Assembly: GCF_029873635.1 (NCBI RefSeq)
Contig: NC_080422.1
Span: 7,781,764-7,845,763, forward strand
DNA from: Malania oleifera
Taxonomy: Eukaryota; Streptophyta; Magnoliopsida; Santalales; Ximeniaceae
DNA: 64,000 bases
Direction of reading: 5' to 3'
Position numbers and translations under genes: made by a program. Positions within the stretch are counted from its first letter, which is position 1. Each line of letters opens with the position of its first letter. The notes under the pieces are model-generated. The model saw only the letters and a program-made list of their open reading frames with translations, was not told where the DNA came from and did no database searches. This document shows, piece by piece, positions 47,001-56,385 of the stretch.

Positions 47001-48428
47001 GGTTGTACAACCTTTACATTATGAAAGGATTAAAGTCGCTCAGGGGAATGATCCAGAATTAACAGAAGTGATCGCTAGAATACAGGATGGTCAGGGAGAA
47101 GAATTTAGCATTTCTAACGATGGGGCTTTAAGATTTAGCACCAGATTGTGTATGCGTACAGATGACAGCATCAGGAGGATGATTTTAGAGGAGGCACACA
47201 GATCTCTATACACTATTTATTATGGCAGTACGAAAATGTATAGAGATTTGTAGGAGTATTCCTGGTGGAGTGGCATGAAGAGAGAAATAGCAGAATTTGT
47301 GCAGCAGTGTTTGACGTGCCAATAGGTTAAGGCTGAGCACCAGAGGCCAACTGGTCAATTGCAGCCATTTTCATACCCGAATAAAAGTGGAACCACGTAT
47401 CCATGGATTTTTCTACTAAGTTACCGCCGGCGCTGCATGGTTAGAATGTCATCTAGGTAATTGTTGATAGGTTGACGAAGACAGCGCTTTTTCTTCCCAT
47501 TAAAGTTAGCTACCCTATGAACAAGTTAGCAGCGATTTACATTCAGGAAATTGTTCGACCCCATGGAGTACCGGTACCCATAGTCTTGGACCGTGATCCA
47601 CGTTTTACATCGCAGTTATGGAGGAGTTTACAGGAGGCACTGGGGACTTAGTTAGCATTCAGCACCACTTTCTATCCTTAGACTGACGGCCAGACAGAGA
47701 GAACAATTCAGGTACTCGAGGATATGTTGCGAGCGTGTGTATTGGATTTTGGGGGTAGCTGGACTCAGTATATGCCATTGGTGGAATTTTCCTACAACAA
47801 CAACTATTAGGCTAGCATAGGCATGACTCCTTATGAGGCACTTTATGGTAGGAAGTGTTGTTCCCCTTTATATTGGAGTGAGCTGGGTGAGAGGCGAGTT
47901 TTGGGACCAAAAATAGTACAGCAAACATACGATAAAGTTTGACTCATTTGAGATAGAATCAGTGCAGCATAGATTTGGTAGAAAAACTACGCAGATACTC
48001 GCCACCGGGAATTGGAATTTGAAGTGGGTGATAATGTATTTTTAAAAATAGCACCGCTGAAGGGGATCATAAGTTGAGCCCTAGGTTCATTGGCCCATTT
48101 GAGATATTTGAGAGGATTGGGTCAGTGGCTTATCAACTAGCTTTACTGCCATCTCTATTTAGGATTCACGATGTGTTTCACATTTCTATGTTAAGAAAAT
48201 ACGTCCCAGATCCTTCCCATATCATCATCTATGCAGAATTGGAACTTAGTGGTGATCTAGCATATGAGGAAGCTTGAGTACAGATCTTAGATAGAAAAGA
48301 ACAGGAATTGCGCAATAAAAAATACCGCTAGTAAAAGTCTTGTGGATGAATCATGCGGTAGAAGAAGCCTCGTGGGAGCATGAAGATGTGATTAGACGGA
48401 AATATCCCCACCTGTTTAGTGGGTTATA
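44016..48428 (+). pseudogene. Gypsy gag-pol polyprotein with chromodomain (many stops)
   Basis: From ATG 44,016: gag (FKLTGEVKRWWRSARL, FLERYFPAIIQSVKATEF, YEARFIELSRFAPHLAPDEE), zinc knuckle CYRCGRPGHIAHVC (44,898), protease FDSSATHSFVFASYV (DSG changed to DSS), RT (45,729-46,265: [29 protein letters not shown]), RNase H (46,540-46,780: [31 protein letters not shown]), integrase zinc finger (47,170-47,325) and core (DRDPRFTSQLW, TDGQTERTIQ, YEALYGRK), then PRFIGPFEIFERIGSVAYQL and a tail with VLWMNHAVEEASWEHEDVI, a chromodomain-like end as in Tekay/Del chromoviruses. One frame runs from 44,016 to about 46,840 with 13 stops, 11 of them TAG. Shifts occur near 46,840 and 48,060. Confidence 0.95.
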
Positions 48429-48692
48429 GCAGTGATGTATAATTAAGGTAATAGTAATTTTATTTTATTTAAACAGTGGAATTGTAATGTAGTGTATAGG
48501 ATAGGTAGTATTTTGATTTTGGGGGAATTTTCTTTTATACTTGTAATCTCCCAGAACTACCCATGTAACCATGGTATTCCTCTGCCATAAATGAGGGCAG
48601 GTAATAAAATAAGTAGACTGTTTTGCCATTAAGGGATGATGAGCTATATGAATAGTAATTTTCGAGGACAAAATTTTATAAGGAAGGGAGAA
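48429..48692 (+). other. Gypsy 3' untranslated region and polypurine tract
   Basis: After the pol stop comes a stretch with TAACCATGGTATTCCTCTG, CCATAAATGAGGG and TAATAAAATAAG (48,568-48,615), very like the 3' ends of the LINEs in this window. Then TTCGAGGACAAAATTTTATA and the purine tract AAGGAAGGGAGAA ending at 48,692. Confidence 0.75.
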
Positions 48693-50682
48693 TGTAACGA
48701 CCCAAAGAATAAGGGTATTTAAATAATAAAGAGGGATATAAATGGAAATAGTAATAGAAGGAGGCAGTCGAATTCATTAACGAACGCTTCATGTTCATCG
48801 ACAACATTACACTTTGGGATGTAATGACTAGGAGAATTTACCAGGTCCTCGTTGACAAACACAGGGGATTTTTCGACGAGGGTACAAGAGGACCTCATCG
48901 ACGAAGGCAAGTTTCGTTAACGAGAAGATACCGAACGAGGATTTTGGAAGTGTGAAATTCATCGATGAGGGAGCAAGTTCGTCGACGAACTTTCTATAGG
49001 ACTCGTCGACGAACTGGCTCTATAAATACCTAAAAGTTGGATTTTTACACAGAAATTTACAGAAATTCACTCCCTCTCTCTCCCCTATGGCTCCACCTCC
49101 ATCTCTCTTTGATTTCGGCCCCGTCATTCACTTGATCGACAATCTGCAGCCACCACAACACTCTTGGGGAAGTTCTCTCCAAATCTGCTGGAGCGGATCA
49201 TCTGTGGGACGAAGTTGGATTTCATCCCAAATTCAGGTAAGGTCTATTAAGCAAAATTTGGTTTAGTAGTAGTTGTAGGAAATGTAGTAGACGTAGAAAT
49301 AATGATATTTTATTCTGGGATTTATGGTTTTCAGGGTGTTGAGTGGAGAATCCTGCGGGTGTAGGACCCTTCATAGTAAGGAGATTTTAGCAAAAATCAA
49401 GTAAGGGAAATATGCTATGCTAGGCAGTTTTAGAATGATTTCCAGTATGAAATGTATATTTTACTAGATTATTATATACAGCATAAATTTATACAGTTTA
49501 TCAATTATGTATTATATGTTTTAAATCATTGTGTGGCTTGAGAATATAGATATAGTATAGAGACATGCTTTACAGTATTTTTAATAGTTATTTTTTACAA
49601 AATATACAGACAGTGAATATATTTTTTTAGAAATTACAGAATACCATGATTAAACAGTTTTTAGTACCATGACATACAGTTTTATAGTTCATTTCAGAAA
49701 TACAGTTTATATAGATACATTTTATCACAGCATCATGGTTAATACAGATACTACATAATCATGGTAAAACAAATAGATTGTATATAGTAATGTATTATTT
49801 AGCATTAGACCGTGATGGATCAGACAGCAGAGCACGGTATTGTTGCTATATACAGATATTCAATATAGAATGCAGCCACCTATTCAGATAATACGTGGTA
49901 TGTAGGTTGATCAAATGCCCAAGAGCAGATAGGCACCCTATGGGTTGAGGAGGGCTAATCAGACTGATGGAGTATAGTGGTTTATTCCTAGTCAGCCAGC
50001 CAGGGTAGATCCCGCCTTCGGGCTGCACAACCCTGTCATGAGGGGTTAAATCATGACATACAGCCATCTAGGGAAGTTTTCAGCTTTTATATGTATATAC
50101 AGTTTTACAGTAACAGATGGCGTACTTATGTATAGTAGAAGTATTAAGTATAGAAACTTAAAAAAATACAGTTATGTTAAGCAACATGGGATGATGGTTA
50201 TTATATTATTTGTACTATATTTTCATATTCAGTTATATGTGTTTATATAGAAACAAATCTTCTTAGTTTTGTAGCTCATTTTCCACACACTAGTAATAGC
50301 AGATTTCGTCTTACTGAGCGTTGGCTCATCCCATTACTTTAACATTTTTCAAGTGATCCAGGTAGGCGAGCAGATCAGGCTCGCAGATAGAGGGGCCTCA
50401 GAATTGCCCTGACAATAGAGTGAGTATTTGTGAGAGTATTTTTGTATAGCCCTAGCCAGTTGAGGGTATTTTGGGAAACAGTCATATATGTATATTTTGG
50501 AAAACATTTTAGCACTCTGGTATTGTATATAATTATATATGATTATGTTTATTTGAATTCTGCTTCTCGCTGCTTAGGTTGATGGTTGGGTTTAATCTAA
50601 ATTGGTATCAGCGCATTATAAATGTTATAGTATACAAAAAAAAAAAAAATCAGAACTGGAAAATAAATAGCAGGTCGTTAAA
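48693..50682 (+). mobile_element. 3' LTR of the Tekay-like element
   Basis: Direct copy of 41,697-43,695, starting TGTAACGACCC and ending GGTCGTTAAA, where one base change replaces the expected TTACA end. Its array of TCGTCGACGA variants is at 48,773-49,012 and TATAAATA at 49,021-49,028, an 8-bp gap. The inner primer-like word is TGGTATCAGCGC at 50,603-50,614. Confidence 0.92.
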
Positions 50683-50917
50683 CATAATGCTAAGTGTTTT
50701 TAGATGGTTATTTTGGGAGAGAATTTGGATAAAATTTTCTTATTACACTTTATGGTGGGCTTGGAAAAATGTGTGACTACAAAAAAGTGTTAGTTCCATC
50801 AAGTTAATGGTAATGATAAGCTTAGTATATATAGTGTAGTGACCCAAAGAGTTTATAATATTTAAATAATAGAAGGAAGGGAGAAAAAGAAATTAAAAAG
50901 GGACGCACAGCAGGTCT

Positions 50918-51019
50918 TCGTCGACGAAAAAATAACGAGAGAGGTTTTGGGTGCCTCTAAATTTCGTCGACGAGTTGTCTTCATGACCTTGTCGATGAGG
51001 TGACATGGCTTGTCGACGA
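50918..51019 (+). promoter_or_regulatory. Short TCGTCGACGA array, solo LTR
   Basis: Four copies or variants. The last (TTGTCGACGA) is at 51,010-51,019, nine bases before TATAAATA. Confidence 0.6.
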
Positions 51020-51639
51020 GGGTTGTCGTATAAATAGTGGTTAAATGCGATTTTCAGCTTAATTTGGCTGTAGAATTCCTTTCTCTCCCTCCCATAGGTT
51101 CCCCTTACTTTTCTCTCGATTTTCGGGTTCGTTTGCCACCGAATTGACGATCCGAACCACCACGACACTCGTGGGAGAGTTCTCTACATATCTGCTGGAG
51201 TGGATTGTCAATGGGTCGAGATCGGAATTCATCTCAGATTTAGGGTAAGGCTTTCTACTCAATATTTGGCTTTTTGACAGTTGTAGAAAGCGTAATACGC
51301 ATAGAAATACTAAACTTTAGTTCTTGGGAATGTTGTTTTCAAGGTGTTGAACAGGGAACCCTGCGGGCGCAGGAGTATTTCTCTTAGTGGTTTTTCAGGA
51401 ATCAGGTAAGGGGATAAACTAAACTAGTTATTTTTATGAAAATGTATGTACGATATTACAGCATCTGATTTCAGGAAAATAAATATACTTATATGTGTTT
51501 TATATTTGGGAAATACTATTGAAAATGATGGTATGTTAAATATACGAAAACCCTATTTCGTGTGGCATAAGTAGAAATTATAATGAAATAATGTTTTTTA
51601 GGAATATGATAAAGATATGGATTTTTATAATATGAAAAA

Positions 51640-51855
51640 CCGGCGTACGGGTTAAGATTTTTATATGTTTTTCCGGCGTACGGGCCGTGCTATGTATATG
51701 ATTTTTCGGCGTACGGGCCAAGCTATGTATATGATTTGCTAGCATACGGGCTAAACTATGGATGTGTTTGCTGGCGTACGAGCTGAGCTATGGATATGAT
51801 TTGCCGGCGTACGAGCCAAGCTATGATAAAATGTGAAATACCGACATACGGGCCG
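51640..51855 (+). repeat. Minisatellite of about 36 bp in the solo LTR
   Basis: Six to seven copies of a unit built on CCGGCGTACGGGCCAAGC, TATGTATATGATTT. Later copies carry CATACGGG or GTACGAGC in place of GTACGGGC. A stray CGCTGTACGGAGTGG lies near 52,047. Confidence 0.88.
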
Positions 51856-52353
51856 ATGATTTTCATGATATACGTATATATGCAAAATGATATGATTGAT
51901 TTGATAATTAATGGTATGAAATATCCATGTATCACAGTTTCAGTATATGATATATGTTATCAGAACCTAGTTGGCTTGGTCTAGGCTAATACTTGCACGG
52001 TACCAATGCTATGTGTTCATGATTTATCATGATATTTGTGTTAACGCCGCTGTACGGAGTGGTTTGAGATTGGATGGTCGATGTGGTTTTAAGAAATGTG
52101 AGCGCCTCTGGTGTACGGATCAGGTTTAGCAAACCCATTGGACTTACAGACTATACTCTTGACTTGGCAGTGGTCGGCCAACCATTGCCAGGTCTCGCCT
52201 TCGGACCACACAACCCATTCATGTGGGGGTAATATATGACAACAGCCAGCTAACCTACCAGGATTGTTTTTGTATTATTATTATATAAGATAAATTATGC
52301 TATGGAAACCATTATGCTCTGCCATGTTTTAATTATATATGTTTTCCCAGAAA

Positions 52354-52389
<36 letters not shown>

Positions 52390-52840
52390 TTACTAGTTAT
52401 GTTTATGATTATATGTATACCACAGAAATGCTCATGTTTCCACACACTAGTGTTAGTTTATTTCCCTTACTGAGAGGTGTCTCACCCCAAATTTCATAAA
52501 CATTTTAGGAGCCCTTGATAGGAGAGCGGGTAAAGCTCTGCTGATATAGTTCTATTGATCTGCCCTCTCTGAAGGGTAAGTTTTGGTGGGGACGGTTGGA
52601 ATTTTTGTGAAAAATGTCCCTAGGTCTTTCTTTTTGGAATGTATATACTTAAATACAGTGGATGTAGTAACTCTAGTATTGTGATGAATGGTTTTGTGTT
52701 TATGATATGATGATTTTATATTTCCGTTGCTTAGGCTTCCGTTATGTATCCTTGGTACCCACAGGTCCAGGTGGATTATGAGTTGCTGGATTATTATATT
52801 ATGGAAAAAAAAATCTATGAAAAATAAGCAGGTCCTCACA

Positions 52841-53960
52841 TATATATATATACTTGAATTTTGAAAATTTTCTCTAGCCAAGTTTGTTCATGCACCTTTC
52901 ACATAATTTACAAATAATTCAATCCTAATATTGACATGTTTTGAATTTGATTATGTATTTGAAAATGTTTAGGGTTTGAATTTAAATATGAGTGCATTTG
53001 AACAAAATATAGTGCGAAATTATATTGATCTCAATATAGATCTTGACATAAGCTACTCAGATTATAAATTAATAAGGTTAGATCACTACTCAAACAAACT
53101 TCAATTGTTTTGGAACTTTACTTGGTCCACTTTTAATCAAGTTTGAGTTGAGTTCGAATTGATAAAGTAATTTATATAATTATACTTCCCATATGTTGTA
53201 ATTTTCCCTTTTTGGTAATTGTGAACAACAACGACAGACTAAGCCTTAAGCTCACCAAGCAAATGTCATATTGAAATTATCCCCTTTTCTCTCTTTTTTC
53301 TTTTTAGAATAAATTACTTAACTTATTTTCTTGTGTAATTAGGCATTGCAAATTTATCATCGATAACCCTCATTTCCAAATTCTAGCACTACAATTAGGG
53401 GTGTGCAAATCATACCAAAAAATAAAAAATCTGATCAAAACCGGACTAGAATCCTCTTCGGTTTAGTTTTTCAGTCCTCAATTTCAATTTTGGTCTTTTA
53501 AAATTAAAAAAAAAAAACCCCCATTTTGATTTCTAGCTGAGAACCTAAGCAAAAATAAATAAATACTGAATAAATAATTATGTACATTAACCGAGTAAAG
53601 AAGAACTGGGGGTCTGATTTTCTTATTAACCAACAATTTACAGTTTGGTTGGGTTTAGTTCGATTGTTGATTTTGACAATAAGTGAACTGAATAGAACCT
53701 ACTACAGTACAGTCCTACTAAGCGCACAACAGAGACGCAAGGTTGATTACCTGATTTCTTTTCCACCAATTTGCACAATATTGGGAAATTTCTTCCACAA
53801 ATTTACAAGATTTTAAATCCTTACTATATTTTTCCAATTTGTTTTAGATTTATCCTTACCATTTTGGCACAAGGTTGGACTCAACTTCAATTAAGCATAC
53901 AATGACTTGGATAACAAAAAGTTCACAATAAAATATGTCTATCTATTATAAACAAACTTA
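52841..53960. other. CACTA interior, right side
   Basis: AT-rich. The segment near 52,878-52,965 matches 41,517-41,600. At 53,397 TAGGGGTGTGCAAATCATACC looks like the left end of a hAT-type MITE, followed by GGTTTAGTTTTTCAGTC and TTTGGTTGGGTTTAGTTCG, but I find no matching right end. No gene seen. Confidence 0.45.
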
Positions 53961-54345
53961 AGATGTCCGGTGAGATCAAGGGCGTCAGTCACCTGGGAAC
54001 AGCGGGAGACTGGGAAAGGGGTTCGACGGGGGTCGCAGTGAGTGACTAGGAGAGGGCGTACGTACCAGCTGGCCGTCAGCCCGTTAGGGCTCCGACGAAG
54101 CCTGAGATGTCTGGCAAATCAGGGCGTACCAGGCAAGAGCAACGGGAGACTGGGAGGCCAAGAGAGGTCCGCGGGAGCAGAAGGGGAAGACTGGGAGGCC
54201 GAGAGAGGTCTGTGGGAGCAAGAGGAGAAGATTGGGAGGCCGAGAGAGGTCCGCAGGAGCAGGAGGGGAAGACTGGGAGGCCAAGAGAGGTTTGCAAGAG
54301 CAGGAGGGGAAGAGGACGAGCCAGCTGGGGAGCAGGAGGGGTAAG
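53960..54345 (-). promoter_or_regulatory. GC-rich block with 41-bp tandem repeats, CACTA 5' side
   Basis: Much more GC-rich than the rest of the element. It holds four head-to-tail units of 41 bp starting GACTGGGAGGCC at 54,148, 54,189, 54,230 and 54,271. It lies just inside the right subterminal array, which is the 5' side of the minus-strand transposase genes. In maize Spm a GC-rich repetitive first-exon region next to the subterminal repeats is the downstream control region, a target of methylation; the same role here is inference. Frames open on both strands are due to the repeat. Confidence 0.6.
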
Positions 54346-54379
54346 TATGGGAAAATATCCGCAGAAAGGAATAAGGGTT

Positions 54380-55307
54380 TTTGGGCATTAGTGACGGTTT
54401 CAAAACCGTCACTACTACTCTTCATTTCAATTTTTTATAAATAAAATAACATTAGTGATGGTCCACAATTCGTCACTAATAATTGCCTAGTAGTGACGAA
54501 TTTAGAAATTCGTCACTAATAAGGGACCAATGGTGACGAATTTATAAATTCGTCACTAATATTTTGAACTTAAATTTAAAAAAAAAAAAAAAGAAATATT
54601 AGTGACACATCTAAAAATGCGTCACTATTGGTCCTTTATTAGTGACAAATTTATAACATCGTCACTAATACTCTGAAATTAAATTTTTATTATTTTTTTT
54701 AGAAAAAATGAAGTATTAGTGACAGCTCTCAAATCCGTCACTAATAAGTGACCAATAGTGATGAATATATAAATTTGCCACTAATACTCTGAACTTAAAA
54801 TTTTTTATTTTTTAAAATACAAAGTATTAGTGACGATTCTCGAATCCGTCACTAATAATGTCCAATAGTGATGAATTTACAAATTCGTCACTAATACTCT
54901 GAACTTAACTTTTTTTATTTTTTATTTTTAAAAAAGAAGTATTAGTGACTGTTGTCAAATTCGTTACTAATAATGGACCAATAGTGACGAACCTACAAAT
55001 TCGTCACTAATATTCTGAACTTAAAATTTTTTATTTCTCAAAAAAATAGTACTGACGGTTATTTAAACGTCACTAATGTTTATCTTTTAGTGACGGATTG
55101 AATTTGTCACTAATACCCCAGAAATCGTCACTAATATTTTCTCGGGTTATTTTATGCGCAAAAAATATTTTCGCGCGTTATTTTCTGATTTTTAGTAACG
55201 AACATATTAGTGACAAATTCAATTTCGTCACTAGTACGACACTATTAGTGACAAAATTGAATTCGTCATTAATATGTTCGTCACTAAAAACCGATTTTCT
55301 TGTAGTG
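54380..55307. repeat. CACTA right subterminal repeat array
   Basis: Around 20 words of the type TTAGTGACGAATTT and AAATTCGTCACTAATA in both orientations, spaced by T- or A-rich DNA, several preceded by CTCTGAACTTAA. It ends in the terminal inverted repeat. It is about twice as long as the left array. Confidence 0.88.
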
Positions 55308-56385
55308 CATCTAGTTCTCTTACACTGGTTTATTTTATCTTTTTTCTTCCATTTTTTAATATATATATCTAACACTAAGAGTCTATGTTGTGTGATTAGA
55401 CTTTCACCTGGAATAACTTTACAATCCTTGCATGATAAATGATCTACCCTCTTGGTTAAAAAAAATCTATTTGACTTCTATTTTGTTCACTTTTAAAGGT
55501 TATTAAGTGTTCTCCTTTCTTTTTAAAGTAAGTATTCATTATACTAAAATCATATGTCATAGCGAAGTCTAAGATCATCTCCCCAACTCATTTTTGTCTC
55601 CATATCCATATCCTCTATATATCTTCTCATATTTTTCTTCTCTTCCAATGTGTCCTTTCAAATCCCCTCCTATAAATATTTTCTCAGTCCCTAGTATGCC
55701 TTGTATAATACTATCCATATCTTTAAAAAATTGTCTCTTTAAGATTTTTTACTAAGCCGACTTGAGGAGCATAAACAATAATGATATTTATTATCTCTTG
55801 TCCTAATACTATCTTGATTTTTATAATTCTATCTCCTACTCTCGTTACATCCACAACGCTATCTTTTAAGTTTTTGTCTATAATAATGCGTACTTCATTT
55901 TTATGTTTTTCTTTTCCAGTGTGCCATATTTTAAATCCTGATTTATCAATTTCTCTAACTTTCTCCCCCACCCACTTAGTTTCTTTAAGACAAATTATAT
56001 TATTTCTTCTTTTGATCATTGTATTCACAATTTTCATGTTTTTACCCGTAAGTGTTCCTATATTCCAAGTTGCTAATCTAATCCTAGTTTCTTGAACTAA
56101 CGTCTTTACTTGCCCATGTCCAAAATGATGTAGGAACCTTCACATATTTGACACTGTACCTAGGTGCCGACACAGCGCGTTGCTTTGGGGCAACGACCTA
56201 GCCCATCCTCGCCCACTTTTCGCTACACCCGGGTGGTTCAAATGCAACACGTCGCTCATAGAGGAAGCCCTAGCAAATATTCAGTAACGATTCATATTAT
56301 AGTGATCTGACAAATTTTACACTAGCTGTTAGCTACCTAACGCAACCCTCCTCCTTTACCCAGACTTGGGGATCGGCTGTGTGTG
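55308..56385 (-). pseudogene. RTE LINE piece 3: 5' end and endonuclease
   Basis: Minus strand: a 5' region with CCGATCCCCAAGTCTGGGTA and phrases common to plant RTE leaders (56,385-56,130), then the apurinic endonuclease domain at 56,037-55,723 (NIICLKETKWVGEKVREID, FKIWHTGKEKHKNEVRIIID, IINIIIVYAPQVGL), continuing through frame breaks to DKINQCKRTRW at the CACTA insertion. The expected Glu of the QETKW-type motif is present (KETKW). The total of the three pieces is about 3.2 kb, the usual RTE length. Confidence 0.92.

Larger units (their letters stand above)
41697..50682 (+). mobile_element. Tekay/Del-like Ty3/gypsy element, 9.0 kb
   Basis: LTRs at 41,697-43,695 and 48,693-50,682; target duplication CATAA at 41,692-41,696 and 50,683-50,687. 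Primer site TGGTATCAGAGCC at 43,699-43,711; purine tract at 48,680-48,692. One gag-pol frame with capsid, zinc knuckle, protease, RT, RNase H, integrase and a C-terminal chromodomain-like tail. The LTRs differ at many positions and the frame holds many stops, so the copy is old and inactive. It is inserted in the CACTA interior. Confidence 0.94.
50835..52840 (+). mobile_element. Solo LTR of a related gypsy family, 2.0 kb
   Basis: It starts TGTAGTGACCC and ends GGTCCTCACA, flanked by TATAG (50,830-50,834) and TATAT, one mismatch from a 5-bp target duplication. It shares LTR landmarks with the neighbours: TCGTCGACGA motifs (50,918-51,019), TATAAATA (51,029-51,036), CCGAATTGACGATCCGA, and TCTCGCCTTCGGACC near 52,193. 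No internal region follows, so it arose by LTR-LTR recombination. Confidence 0.82.
30399..55307 (-). mobile_element. CACTA (En/Spm) transposon, 24.9 kb
   Basis: It begins CACTACAAAAAATTAAGG and ends ACCGATTTTCTTGTAGTG, giving terminal inverted repeats CACTACAA(A/G)AAAAT. The 3-bp target duplication CAT is at 30,396-30,398 and 55,308-55,310. Both ends carry arrays of TTAGTGACGAATTT-like words. Inside, on the minus strand, are decayed genes for a TNP2-type transposase and a second En/Spm-family protein. It also holds 646-bp tandem repeats, a GC-rich minisatellite, a nested gypsy element and a solo LTR. Without those two LTR insertions it would be about 13.9 kb. Removing it and one CAT restores the RTE LINE frame (RTRW followed by NLKGE, one stop between). 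Confidence 0.95.

Noticed and set aside
54042..54444. Cluster of 70-113-residue frames on both strands
   Set aside because: Produced by the 41-bp repeat, whose length is not a multiple of three, and by GC-rich composition.
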